A DNA stretch of 28,099 bases from an uncultured Porphyromonadaceae bacterium (lineage in GTDB: Bacteria > Bacteroidota > Bacteroidia > Bacteroidales > UBA11471), in contig UQOX01000029.1 of NCBI GenBank assembly GCA_900542765.1, positions 1-28,099 on the forward strand, read 5' to 3'. The notes under the pieces are model-generated. The model ran no database searches and was not told the origin of the DNA. It was given only the letters and a program-made list of their open reading frames with translations. Each line of letters starts with the position of its first letter. Position 1 is the stretch's first letter. Made by a program: the position numbers and the translations under genes. Below are positions 16,493 through 24,491 of this stretch, piece by piece.

Positions 16493-17515
16493 CTACGGTT
16501 CAAAACGCTGTTGCAACAATGAACGCAACAATTCAAATGTCTCCGACTCAAAATCCCACATGAAGTGGCTGTGCAGGTACGCCAACGACTCTTCGTATGA
16601 CGTTATGTCATTCAGCGCGTCGATGGTTTGACTCATCAACTCGCCATCACTATCGAACAATTCCCTCCTGAACAAAAAACGGTCGTTGATACTCATCATT
16701 TTTTGCAACTCGCGGTAGGCCGGGTGCGCTTCTTCTATCGAAGAAGGCGACTCCACTTCTGCATTGGCCTCCGGTGTCGACTCCGACTCGTCAAGGGGAA
16801 CTTGCCCGTGAGCATCGGTGTCATCTCCGACAGGTGCATCGCCGGCTTCTTCATCGGGGGCCTCTTCACCCGGAGTGGCTACGGTCGAAACCGGCACTTC
16901 CGGCCCGTCCTCCTTCGGATATTCTTCCGCGGTTTGGGGGGTATCAATATTCATTTCCGAAACCGGATTCTGCTCAACGGCATCTTCCTCTTTGGCGGCT
17001 TGCGCATCGGGAACCCGATCGAACAGGCAAAACTCTTCTTCGGTGGTATCCCATGCAAAAAGCACCTCGGCGGTATCTTTTCCCAAGGCTCCATCAGGGA
17101 GCGGCGTTTCCTCTCCCTCCTCCTCTTGCGAGGGTTGGACGGCCGGGACTTCATCGCGACTTTCCGGTTCTCTGCAAGACAAATCTACCTTTTCTGCATT
17201 TTCCTGCTCGGCCGAGGGCGAAACCTCCCCGCTTTCATTCTCCGACAGAGGAGAGACAGGAGAAGATTTTTTTTCGGCGCCACATTCTTCGGAAAACGAT
17301 GACGACTCTTCGTCACCGGCAGTGTGTTCCAAAGACGGAACATTCTCTTTAACAGTGTTTAATGTCCGAAGCTCTTCACACAGCTGTTCTCCCTTTTCGA
17401 GAGAAATTTTACATAAAATGGCCGGCACATCGGGGTAACTTTTTGCTACAAGTTGCATCAGCTCGGTCAGCTCCGCCAGTGTCGCATTTATGTGTTCTAT
17501 GCGAGAATCCAACAT
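16493..17515 (-). CDS. Protein of unknown function with acidic disordered linker
   Basis: I do not recognise a named family. The 340-aa product has three parts. The N-terminal helical segment (residues 1-55) reads MLDSRIEHINATLAELTELM and onwards. The middle, of about 205 residues, is very rich in Glu, Asp, Ser and Pro and probably disordered. The C-terminal domain of about 75 residues is compact (YRELQKMMSINDRFLFRREL, SYEESLAYLHSHFMWDFES, LLRSLLQQRF). There is no signal peptide or membrane segment when ATG 17515 is used. That start is favoured because a -7 box lies between it and the longer start at 17578. The C-terminal SINDRFLFRRELF pattern looks conserved in Bacteroidota hypothetical proteins, from memory. 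Translation is probably coupled to rsmI, 4 nt downstream. Confidence 0.8.
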   Translation of the reverse strand: MLDSRIEHINATLAELTELMQLVAKSYPDVPAILCKISLEKGEQLCEELRTLNTVKENVPSLEHTAGDEESSSFSEECGAEKKSSPVSPLSENESGEVSPSAEQENAEKVDLSCREPESRDEVPAVQPSQEEEGEETPLPDGALGKDTAEVLFAWDTTEEEFCLFDRVPDAQAAKEEDAVEQNPVSEMNIDTPQTAEEYPKEDGPEVPVSTVATPGEEAPDEEAGDAPVGDDTDAHGQVPLDESESTPEANAEVESPSSIEEAHPAYRELQKMMSINDRFLFRRELFDSDGELMSQTIDALNDITSYEESLAYLHSHFMWDFESETFELLRSLLQQRFEP

Positions 17516-17535
17516 TATTTCAACGTTTTTACCTA

Positions 17536-17543
17536 CAAAAGTA
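17536..17543 (-). promoter_or_regulatory. -7 box of the minus-strand run (unknown protein to HAD)
   Basis: The minus strand reads TACTTTTG, about 20 nt upstream of the ATG at 17515. A -33 match is not evident. It is the only good -7 candidate for the four genes down to 14113. Confidence 0.45.
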
Positions 17544-17691
17544 TGAAAAAAAACGATAATACACACACTCACTGTCATTATTTTTGGGGCATAGCCACTT
17601 TTTTTGATTCTTTTACGAGTTTTGCGCTTATAAAATCTTTTTTTGGGGGGAATTTAAAGTATTAAAAGCGGCATTTTCTATAATAATGCAA

Positions 17692-17699
17692 TATATTTG
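17692..17699 (+). promoter_or_regulatory. -7 box of GH105 gene promoter
   Basis: TATATTTG fits TAnnTTTG and sits in AT-rich sequence 18 nt before the ATG at 17718. The -33 element is unclear. Confidence 0.5.
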
Positions 17700-17717
17700 C
17701 AGAAAAAGATTTTAACC

Positions 17718-19124
17718 ATGTTTAAACACCGTTCTATCCTCATCACACTGTTTTTCTTGTGCGGAGCAACAGGGTGGTCGGCCGCAGAAACGACCGGAAC
17801 CGACCCGCTAAAAGTCATCTCGCGCGACTCTACATTTTACTACGCCTCGCTGGTAAACGACTATTTCATGCGCACCTACCCCGACCCCACGACCAATTCC
17901 TATGTGGGCGGAAAGAAACGCAACAGCCGCATCTGGACGCGCGGAGTCTATTACGAGGGGCTGATGTCCATGTACCGACAAACTCCCATCGCGCGCTGGT
18001 ATGACTACACGCAGGAATGGGGCGACTTCCACAAATGGATTTCGAACGACACAAGTGCGCCCTCCAATGCCGACTTCCATTGCTGCGGCATGGCCTACCT
18101 CGACATGTACCTGCTCGACACCACACAGACCATACGCAAGACGCACATCACCGCGCACATCAACAAATTGATGTATGAGCGGCAAAGCATCGACGACTGG
18201 TATTGGATCGACGCCATACACATGGCCATGCCCATCTATGCCCAGTTGGGGCGCATCGAGAACGACGACCGCTACTTCGAATACATGTATAAGATGTATA
18301 TGTTCACCCGCGACAAGCACGGCGATGCCGGGCAATCGAGCACGGGCAAAGGGAAAGGCTCTCCCCTGTTCAACGAAAGCGACGGGCTGTGGTACCGCGA
18401 CTATCAATTCGACCCGCCCTACACCGACAAGGTCGAGACCGACAAGCCTTGCTACTGGTCGCGGGGCAACGGGTGGGTCTACACGGCACTGATGCGGGTC
18501 ATGCAGTATGGACCCGACACCTTGTGCCACAAAGAGCAATACATCACCGACTTCGTTGCCATGTCGGAAGCCCTGGCCGCCTGCCAGCGCGAAGACGGTT
18601 TTTGGCCGGTGAGCCTGGCCGCACCGACCAACTACGGGTCGGCCGAAGCCGAAGGCCCTGAAACCTCGGGCACCGCACTTTTCGTGGCCGGCATGGTCTA
18701 CGGCATACGCAGCGGCATTCTCGACAGCACGACCTATCTTCCTCATGTCGTCAAGGGCTGGAACGCCCTCTGCCACCAGGCCGTCGGGGAAGACGGGTTC
18801 CTGGGGTATGTGCAAGGCAGCGGCTCCAAGCCCGAAGACGGACAGCCGGTAACCCGCACCCACGTTCCCGACTTTGAAGATTTCGGCATCGGCTGCTTCC
18901 TGCTGGCTGCGGCCGAAGTGTACCAGTTGGGCGATGTCGACCTCAACACGACCGACCCAAGCCGGCTCGACGAGACATCAACGACTCGCACGGTAATGCA
19001 GACCGAATATTACTCGATAAACGGTACCCGTTTGCCCGAAATCGACAACGGCGTGACAATCGTGAAACGGGTCTATTCCGACGGAACGGTGGAATACTCC
19101 AAATGCGTCACGACAAAGCCCTAA
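17718..19124 (+). CDS. Glycoside hydrolase family 105/88-type unsaturated uronyl hydrolase, secreted
   Basis: This 468-aa exported enzyme probably removes the unsaturated uronic acid left by a polysaccharide lyase, as in rhamnogalacturonan breakdown. The signal peptide ends near GWSAA. The (alpha/alpha)6 barrel is recognised by RIWTRGVYYEGLMSMYR, HCCGMAYLDMYLL, WYWIDAIHMAMPIYAQLGR with candidate catalytic D165, the WSRGNGW motif at 247-253 and a late EDFGIGCFLLAAAEVYQL helix. The last 45 residues (YYSINGTRLP...GVTIVKRVYSDGTVEYSK) look like a type IX secretion or surface-sorting tail. ATG 17718 is preferred over an upstream TTG inside the -7 box. No SusCD or other CAZyme gene neighbours it. 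Confidence 0.88.
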   Translation: MFKHRSILITLFFLCGATGWSAAETTGTDPLKVISRDSTFYYASLVNDYFMRTYPDPTTNSYVGGKKRNSRIWTRGVYYEGLMSMYRQTPIARWYDYTQEWGDFHKWISNDTSAPSNADFHCCGMAYLDMYLLDTTQTIRKTHITAHINKLMYERQSIDDWYWIDAIHMAMPIYAQLGRIENDDRYFEYMYKMYMFTRDKHGDAGQSSTGKGKGSPLFNESDGLWYRDYQFDPPYTDKVETDKPCYWSRGNGWVYTALMRVMQYGPDTLCHKEQYITDFVAMSEALAACQREDGFWPVSLAAPTNYGSAEAEGPETSGTALFVAGMVYGIRSGILDSTTYLPHVVKGWNALCHQAVGEDGFLGYVQGSGSKPEDGQPVTRTHVPDFEDFGIGCFLLAAAEVYQLGDVDLNTTDPSRLDETSTTRTVMQTEYYSINGTRLPEIDNGVTIVKRVYSDGTVEYSKCVTTKP

Positions 19125-19147
19125 CGGCAAACGACTAAAAAAAACGG

Positions 19148-19184
19148 AAAGAGCCCCGTCGGGAATCCCGACGGGGCTCTTTTA
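19148..19184. terminator. Bidirectional terminator between GH105 gene and purM
   Basis: AAAGAGCCCCGTCGGG pairs perfectly with CCCGACGGGGCTCTTT around an AAT loop. A short T run follows on the plus strand, and a longer T tract after CCG follows on the minus strand. It lies between convergent genes and should stop both transcripts. Confidence 0.88.
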
Positions 19185-19230
19185 TATAGGAATGGACGTT
19201 CTAAAAAGAGGCCACAATATCTTGTCAAAA

Positions 19231-20397
19231 TCAATATTCGAAACGGCCAAACTCCGACTCGATGACGAGTTTGTTCTTCTCGGCAGGAGCAACATACCCC
19301 ACAATCTGCGCATCGATGCCAAACGAACGGGTAATGTCGATAACCGTCTGGGCATACTCGGGCGCGATATACACCTCCATGCGATGCCCCATGTTGAAGA
19401 CCTTATACATCTCTTGCCAATCGGTGCCCGACTGTTCGCGAATGATGCGGAAGAGAGGAGGTACCGGGAAGAGGTTGTTCTTGACCACCAGCATATTTTC
19501 GACAAAGTGCATCACCTTGGTCTGCGCACCGCCCGAACAGTGTACCATGCCGTGCACTTGGGGGCGCAACTCATCGAGCACCTTCTTGATGACCGGCGCA
19601 TAAGTGCGTGTGGGAGAGAGAACCAGTTTGCCGGCATCGATACCCAGCTCGGCAATGGCATCGGTCAATTTCAGCTTGCCCGAATAGACCAATTCGTCGG
19701 GCACGGCGGCATCGTAACTCTCGGGATATTTCTCGGCCAAATATTTGGCAAAGACATCATGGCGCGCCGAAGTCAGCCCGTTGCTGCCCATACCGCCATT
19801 ATAAGATTTCTCATAAGTGGCTTGCCCATAGGAGGCCATGCCCACAATCACATCGCCGGGCCGTATGTGGGCATTGTCGACAACATCGCTGCGTTTCATG
19901 CGACAGGTCACGGTACTGTCGACGATGATGGTACGCACCAGGTCGCCCACATCGGCAGTCTCCCCGCCGGTGGCATAGACGCCGACGCCCATGTCGCGCA
20001 ACTCGGCCAGCAACTCGTCGGTACCGTTGATGATGGCCGAAATCACTTCGCCCGGCACCAGCAACTTGTTGCGGCCGATGGTCGAAGATACCAGAATGTT
20101 ATCGGTGGCACCCACGCACAACAAGTCGTCGATGTTCATGATCAAAGCATCTTGGGCAATGCCTTTCCACACCGAGAGGTCGCCCGTCTCGCGCCAATAC
20201 ATGTAGGCCAGCGACGATTTCGTCCCGGCACCGTCGGCGTGCATGATATTGCAATAAAGGGGGGCTCCGCCCAAAATATCGGGAATAATCTTGCAGAAGG
20301 CTTTGGGGAAAATGCCTTTGTCGATGTTCTTGATGGCGTTGTGCACATCTTCTTTCGAGGCCGACACGCCTCGCAAGTTATAACGTTGGTCGCTCAT
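19231..20397 (-). CDS. purM: Phosphoribosylformylglycinamidine cyclo-ligase (AIR synthase)
   Basis: This 388-aa member of the AIR synthase fold catalyses ring closure of FGAM to AIR in purine synthesis. The PurM motifs are the phosphate loop DGAGTK at 55-60, the metal-binding NIDDLLCVGATDN (88-100) and GGETADVGDLVRT (144-156). The C-terminal AIRS_C domain starts with the GDVIVGMASYG strand and contains HCSGGAQTK and FNMGHRMEVY. It is longer than E. coli PurM (345 aa) and the motifs are slightly divergent, which seems usual for Bacteroidota. The start at 20397 follows a near-perfect promoter; the longer frame to 20478 would overlap the nitroreductase gene. No other pur gene is adjacent. Confidence 0.9.
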   Translation of the reverse strand: MSDQRYNLRGVSASKEDVHNAIKNIDKGIFPKAFCKIIPDILGGAPLYCNIMHADGAGTKSSLAYMYWRETGDLSVWKGIAQDALIMNIDDLLCVGATDNILVSSTIGRNKLLVPGEVISAIINGTDELLAELRDMGVGVYATGGETADVGDLVRTIIVDSTVTCRMKRSDVVDNAHIRPGDVIVGMASYGQATYEKSYNGGMGSNGLTSARHDVFAKYLAEKYPESYDAAVPDELVYSGKLKLTDAIAELGIDAGKLVLSPTRTYAPVIKKVLDELRPQVHGMVHCSGGAQTKVMHFVENMLVVKNNLFPVPPLFRIIREQSGTDWQEMYKVFNMGHRMEVYIAPEYAQTVIDITRSFGIDAQIVGYVAPAEKNKLVIESEFGRFEY

Positions 20398-20415
20398 AGT
20401 GTATGAATTTCTTTG

Positions 20416-20446
20416 CAAAAATAAAGTAAAAAACCTGCTCCACAAA
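20416..20446 (-). promoter_or_regulatory. Consensus promoter of purM
   Basis: On the minus strand TTTG (20443-20446) is followed by exactly 19 nt and then TATTTTTG (20416-20423). This is the best match in the window to the Bacteroidota TTTG-N19-TAnnTTTG promoter. It lies in the gap between the nitroreductase stop and the purM ATG, so purM has its own transcript. Confidence 0.8.
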
Positions 20447-20458
20447 GGGTTTGCCCGA

Positions 20459-21022
20459 TTATTCGTCATAAGGGTCACCGTAACGATTGTGCGAGACGAC
20501 CTGAGACAAGGGGCGACGCGACTTTTCGCGCAGCGGGTCGAGAGAGTAACCGATTACGATGTCGAGCAACACGCGTTTGCCCGAAGGGATTCCCAGCACC
20601 TTGCGCACGGCGGCCTCGTCGAACCAGCCGATGATGCACGACCCCAACTCTTCATCGGCCGCGGCAAGTGCCACATGGGCCGCCGCTATGCCGATGTCGA
20701 TGTGGGGAAAGTGTTTGCTTTTGACCCAACCGCCAAGCGTGGAAGTGAGATTGCCCGACTCCTCGACAAGGAGCAGATGCACGGGCGCCTGCTTGGTAAA
20801 ATGATTCATGCCCAACACCCGGTTGGCGGCAGCATCGGCCACCCGGTTCTTGGTATCAGGGTCGTCGACCACGACAAAATGCCACGGCTGGGAGTTGCAG
20901 GCCGACGGAGCCAAACGTGCCGCCTCGACAATGCGGGTTATCTTTTCCCGCTCTACCGGCCGACCGGCATCGAACCGCCGGTCGCTTTGGCGACGAGCCG
21001 CCAATTCAAGGAATCGTTCCAT
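20459..21022 (-). CDS. Nitroreductase family protein (FMN-dependent)
   Basis: This 187-aa flavoenzyme has the nitroreductase fold. Features are the N-terminal RQSDRRFDAGRPV segment with FMN-phosphate-binding basic residues, LAPSACNSQPWHFVVV (37-52), the core helix IDIGIAAAHVALAAADEELGS with SCIIGWFD, and the PSGKRVLLDIVIGY strand. Members use NAD(P)H to reduce nitro compounds, quinones or other acceptors; the physiological substrate here is unknown. The gene begins 19 nt after riboflavin synthase, so both are probably on one mRNA, linking a flavin-synthesis enzyme with a flavin user. A BluB-like or dehydrogenase role is possible but no specific motif supports it. Confidence 0.9.
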   Translation of the reverse strand: MERFLELAARRQSDRRFDAGRPVEREKITRIVEAARLAPSACNSQPWHFVVVDDPDTKNRVADAAANRVLGMNHFTKQAPVHLLLVEESGNLTSTLGGWVKSKHFPHIDIGIAAAHVALAAADEELGSCIIGWFDEAAVRKVLGIPSGKRVLLDIVIGYSLDPLREKSRRPLSQVVSHNRYGDPYDE

Positions 21023-21041
21023 AATGCAGCTGTTGCAGGTT

Positions 21042-21647
21042 CTATTTTCCGTAGGTCATGATGCGACTGATGTACTTGCCGATGATGTCAAATTCGAGGT
21101 TCACCACACTGCCCTCGACAATCTGGTGGAAATTGGTATGCTCATGGGTATAGGGTATGATGGCCACCTGGAAACTGCCGGGTTGCGAATTGCACACGGT
21201 GAGGCTCACGCCGTTGACCGTAATGGAACCTTTCTCGACCGTCGTGTAACCCTCGCGCACCATTTCGGGCGTGGAGTTATATATAAAGGTATAATACCAA
21301 CTGCCGTCGGCCTCTTCGACACGGGTGCAACGGGCGGTGCAATCGACATGTCCCTGCACGATGTGTCCGTCGAGACGACCGTTCATGAGCATACTGCGTT
21401 CGAGGTTCACCTTGTCGCCGACTTGCAGCCGACCCAGATTACTCCGGTCGAGGGTCTCCTGTATGGCGGTCACCGTGTAGGTATCGCCATCGATGCTTAC
21501 CACGGTCAGGCACACACCGTTATGTGCCACGCTTTGGTCTATTTTCAACTCTTGGGTAAAACTGCACGACAAAGTCAGGTGCAGGTTTCCCTGTTCGCGA
21601 CGCAATGCAACCACCGGGGCAGCCTCTTCTACTATTCCTGAAAACAT
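21042..21647 (-). CDS. ribE: Riboflavin synthase, alpha subunit
   Basis: This 201-aa enzyme dismutates two 6,7-dimethyl-8-ribityllumazine molecules into riboflavin. It shows the internal duplication of two lumazine-binding barrels. The first starts MFSGIVEE and contains SVAHNGVCLTV, and the second runs from about residue 98 (LDGHIVQGHVDCTA) with the matching SITVNGVSLTV. A C-terminal helix ending in FDIIGKYISR mediates trimer formation. Length and start are canonical. The gene is divergent from menA and precedes the nitroreductase gene by 19 nt. No FMN riboswitch is visible in the 112-nt gap upstream. Confidence 0.96.
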   Translation of the reverse strand: MFSGIVEEAAPVVALRREQGNLHLTLSCSFTQELKIDQSVAHNGVCLTVVSIDGDTYTVTAIQETLDRSNLGRLQVGDKVNLERSMLMNGRLDGHIVQGHVDCTARCTRVEEADGSWYYTFIYNSTPEMVREGYTTVEKGSITVNGVSLTVCNSQPGSFQVAIIPYTHEHTNFHQIVEGSVVNLEFDIIGKYISRIMTYGK

Positions 21648-21678
21648 AAGATTGAGATTTGATGTATCAATTTTGTGT

Positions 21679-21686
21679 CAAATGTA
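21679..21686 (-). promoter_or_regulatory. -7 box of ribE promoter
   Basis: The minus strand reads TACATTTG, 31 nt upstream of the ribE ATG. No TTTG is found at the expected -33 distance. Confidence 0.45.
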
Positions 21687-21730
21687 GGAAAAATTTTCAT
21701 CTCCTCCTCGCGGGTTTCATCATAAATCCG

Positions 21731-21738
21731 TACTTTTG
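21731..21738 (+). promoter_or_regulatory. -7 box of menA promoter
   Basis: TACTTTTG matches TAnnTTTG 21 nt before the menA ATG at 21760 and shows that the upstream TTG at 21736 is not the start codon. It is divergent from the ribE -7 box 44 nt away. Confidence 0.5.
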
Positions 21739-21759
21739 GAAAAATCTTCATTTATCGAC

Positions 21760-22665
21760 ATGAACGACACTCCGGCAAACCGCCTCAAAATATGGGTCGA
21801 AGCCGCCCGCCCGCGCACATGGGCCACATCGGTGAGCCCCGTGCTGATAGCCACGGCCATGGCTTGGGCGCATGGGAAAGCGCATTGGGGCATGGCCGCG
21901 ACATGTTTCTTTTTTGCCCTGCTGGCACAGATTGCCTCGAACTTCGGCAACGACTATTTCGACTACCGCAAGGGCAGCGACAAAGCCGACCGCGTGGGGC
22001 CCCGCCGCGCCGTAGCGGCGGGCGACATCTCGCCGCGCGCCATGCTGGCCGCCACCGTCGTGACGCTGGGCATCGCCTGCCTGCTGGGTTGCCTGCTCAT
22101 ACCCGTCGGCGGGTGGTGGCTCGTGGCAGCCGGGGCCATCATTGCAATAGCGGCACTGGCCTACTCGGCCGGCCCCTACCCGCTCTCCTATCTCGGGCTG
22201 GGCGACCTCACGGTATGGGTCTTCTTCGGACTGGTGGCGGTAAACCTCTCCTACTATGTCCAGGCGCTGACGTTCAATCTCGACGTGTTCCTGTGCAGTG
22301 CGGCCATGGGGCTGCTCTCGGTCGACATACTCATCGTGAACAACTACCGCGATGTCGACGACGACCGTGCCGCCGGCAAACACACGACCGTCGTCCTCTT
22401 CGGTCGACCCGTCGCCCGCACCGTCTATCTTCTCAACGGCATCGCGGCCGTGGCTCTCACCACCCCCTTATGGATTGCCGCCGGCCCCATAGGCGGAATC
22501 TTGCCACTGCCCTACTTGCTGGTGCACATCGGTTGCTACCTGAAAATAGGGCGTCGGTCGGGACGTGCTCTCAACCCCATACTGGGCGCCACGGCCCGAA
22601 ACCAACTGCTGTTTACCCTCCTGCTCATCGCCAGCCTTGTCATTTCACACTCAACCTCATTTTAA
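21760..22665 (+). CDS. menA: 1,4-dihydroxy-2-naphthoate polyprenyltransferase
   Basis: This 301-aa inner-membrane prenyltransferase joins dihydroxynaphthoate to a polyprenyl chain to make demethylmenaquinone for anaerobic respiration. The UbiA-fold Asp motifs are present: GNDYFDYRKGSDKADR (63-78) and NNYRDVDDDRAAGKHT. The N-terminal WVEAARPRTWATSVSPVL is typical of MenA, and about eight to nine hydrophobic helices follow. The last motif, NPILGATARNQLLFTLLL, also fits. The CPBP protease gene follows after 9 nt, suggesting one transcript. No other men gene is nearby in the window. Confidence 0.95.
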   Translation: MNDTPANRLKIWVEAARPRTWATSVSPVLIATAMAWAHGKAHWGMAATCFFFALLAQIASNFGNDYFDYRKGSDKADRVGPRRAVAAGDISPRAMLAATVVTLGIACLLGCLLIPVGGWWLVAAGAIIAIAALAYSAGPYPLSYLGLGDLTVWVFFGLVAVNLSYYVQALTFNLDVFLCSAAMGLLSVDILIVNNYRDVDDDRAAGKHTTVVLFGRPVARTVYLLNGIAAVALTTPLWIAAGPIGGILPLPYLLVHIGCYLKIGRRSGRALNPILGATARNQLLFTLLLIASLVISHSTSF

Positions 22666-22674
22666 AATTCTGTC

Positions 22675-23574
22675 ATGCGCATTCTCTACAACCACTTGGC
22701 GCGAGCCTCCTTCGGAACCAAATTCCTGATTTTCATCGGTATTGAATTATTATTCTTCTGCCTCACATCACTTGTCACGATTGCTCTCTCCCTGACGGTC
22801 TCGGGCATCACCCTCACCCGCATCGCCCTCACGATACAAGACCTGCTGCTCTTTATCTGTCCAGCTCTTTGCGCGGCCTATCTATTCGGAGGGAATCCGA
22901 TAAAATACCTGCAAGCCGACCATGCGCCTCGTGCCGGAGCCATCGCCGGCATCACACTCTGCCTGTTTTTTGCCATTCCGGCCATGAACCTCATCATCGA
23001 GTGGAACGAATCAATAACTTTCCCCTCGTCGCTCTCGGGCCTTGAAGCGTGGTTGAAGGCACAGGAAGCCAACGCGCAATCATTGACCGCAGAGATGATG
23101 CAAATGTCGAACCTGGCCGAGCTCCTGGTGATGATATTGATTGTGGGCATTCTCACCGGCATCGGCGAGGAGTTTGTTTTCAGGGGCATCTTGCAACGTC
23201 TTTTCCTCAACAAGTTCCACGACCCGCATATCGCCGTGTGGACGACAGCCATACTTTTCAGCGCGGTACACTTCCAGTTCTACGGATTTGTGCCCCGCAT
23301 GCTGTTGGGGGCGTTCTTCGGATATTTGCTGGTATGGTCGGGAAACATTTGGCTGCCGGTCATCGCGCACGCACTCAACAACAGCCTGTCGGTCATAGGA
23401 GCGTATATGCAGAAAGGGGCCGAAGAGGGAACGCTCATCGATACGCTCGGCACGGAAAAAGGAGACATAGGGTGGGTTATCGCCGGCATGATACTGACGG
23501 TTGTCACCATCGGCATACTGCGTTATCGGCTTATCCGGCAAAAAAATATCGAAAGCCAACAGCTCTTGCCGTAA
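22675..23574 (+). CDS. CPBP family intramembrane metalloprotease
   Basis: This 299-aa polytopic membrane protein carries the CPBP (Abi, CAAX-protease-like) glutamate/histidine motifs. These are EExxxR at 165-170 in GIGEEFVFRGILQRLF, the second-motif histidine H199 in FSAVHFQFYG, and HxxxN at H232-N236 in IAHALNNS. These residues form the catalytic centre in Rce1-like proteases. About seven to eight hydrophobic segments are visible, and an amphipathic stretch around residues 115-150 lies between the early helices and the motif block. The substrate is unknown; bacterial members are linked to bacteriocin immunity or protein maturation. It is co-directional with menA and 9 nt downstream. No terminator is seen before the convergent lptB. 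Confidence 0.92.
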   Translation: MRILYNHLARASFGTKFLIFIGIELLFFCLTSLVTIALSLTVSGITLTRIALTIQDLLLFICPALCAAYLFGGNPIKYLQADHAPRAGAIAGITLCLFFAIPAMNLIIEWNESITFPSSLSGLEAWLKAQEANAQSLTAEMMQMSNLAELLVMILIVGILTGIGEEFVFRGILQRLFLNKFHDPHIAVWTTAILFSAVHFQFYGFVPRMLLGAFFGYLLVWSGNIWLPVIAHALNNSLSVIGAYMQKGAEEGTLIDTLGTEKGDIGWVIAGMILTVVTIGILRYRLIRQKNIESQQLLP

Positions 23575-23628
23575 GGCTTCCGACACGCACACATTGTGGA
23601 ATCGGCGCTTGAACAAGCGGCCGGGAGG

Positions 23629-24477
23629 TTACTTGCCTTCGAGGTGGTCGAACTTTTTGCGGTGGAAGATGAAATTGCGCCCCAGGTATTTTTCCCGCAC
23701 CACGGGGTTGGAGGCCAGCTCTTCCGACGTACCCTGGAAAAGAATCTTCCCCTCGAAAAGCAGATAGGCACGATCGGTAATACTCAGTGTCTCAGGCGCA
23801 TTATGGTCGGTAATGAGAATGCCGATGTTTTTCTCTTTCAGCTTATACACGATATACTGAATATCTTCGACAGCAATGGGGTCGACCCCGGCAAAGGGCT
23901 CATCGAGCATGATGAACTTGGGGTCGATGGCCAGGCAACGGGCTATCTCGGTGCGTCGACGTTCACCACCCGAGAGGCGGTCGCCGAGATTCTTGCGCAC
24001 CTTTTCGAGACGGAACTCGGCAATGAGGCTTTCGAGTTTCTCTTTCTGATATTCCTTGCTCTTGCCGGTCATCTGCAAGACGGCGATGAGATTGTCTTCG
24101 ACCGAGAGTTTGCGGAACACCGACGCCTCTTGCGCCAAATAACCGATGCCATATTGCGCCCGCCGGTAAACGGGAAACGTGGTAATGTCGAGGTCATTGA
24201 GGAAAATGCGGCCTTCATTGGGCGTTATCAGCCCCGTGGTCATGTAGAAAGTCGTCGTCTTTCCCGCGCCGTTCGGGCCCAAAAGGCCCACGATTTCGCC
24301 TTGACGCACGTTGATGGAGACGTGATTGGCCACCGTGCGTTGCCCGTATTTCTTGACAAGGTCTTCGGTACGAAGCACCATCTTGCCTTCGGCGGCAAGA
24401 TGTTCCATCTCCTCGGGCGAAGGCAGATTTACCTTCGGACGATGAAAAAACGGCTTTATGGAGGCGAAAATTTTCAT
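23629..24477 (-). CDS. lptB: LPS export ABC transporter ATP-binding protein LptB
   Basis: This cytoplasmic ATPase powers LptFG-driven extraction of lipopolysaccharide from the inner membrane. From ATG 24477 it is 282 aa. Walker A is GPNGAGKTT at 67-75, then GYLAQEASVFRKLSVEDNL (Q-loop region), signature LSGGERRRTEIARCL, Walker B FIMLDEPFAGVDPI and switch ILITDHNAPETL. GERRRTEIARCLA and the VDPIAVEDIQ stretch are typical of LptB. The family core begins at MVLRTEDLVKKYG (residue 33, ATG 24381), so the first 32 residues are an extension or an overcalled start. A -7 box lies only 6 nt upstream of ATG 24477. LptC, LptA and LptFG are not in this window. Confidence 0.93.
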   Translation of the reverse strand: MKIFASIKPFFHRPKVNLPSPEEMEHLAAEGKMVLRTEDLVKKYGQRTVANHVSINVRQGEIVGLLGPNGAGKTTTFYMTTGLITPNEGRIFLNDLDITTFPVYRRAQYGIGYLAQEASVFRKLSVEDNLIAVLQMTGKSKEYQKEKLESLIAEFRLEKVRKNLGDRLSGGERRRTEIARCLAIDPKFIMLDEPFAGVDPIAVEDIQYIVYKLKEKNIGILITDHNAPETLSITDRAYLLFEGKILFQGTSEELASNPVVREKYLGRNFIFHRKKFDHLEGK

Positions 24478-24483
24478 TGGTGG

Positions 24484-24491
24484 CAAAGGTA
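24484..24491 (-). promoter_or_regulatory. -7 box of lptB promoter
   Basis: The minus strand reads TACCTTTG and then CCACCA directly before the ATG at 24477. If used, it gives an almost leaderless message for that start or a leader of about 100 nt for the ATG at 24381. Confidence 0.5.

Noticed and set aside
19192..20406. Open frame of 404 codons on the plus strand
   Set aside because: It mirrors purM on the opposite strand and has a low-complexity His/Gly/Asp composition typical of antisense frames in this GC-rich sequence.
20398..20478. Extended purM start at 20478
   Set aside because: It would overlap the end of the nitroreductase gene and include the purM promoter inside the coding sequence.
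21648..21759. FMN riboswitch upstream of ribE
   Set aside because: The gap is only 112 nt and has none of the conserved RFN-element blocks.
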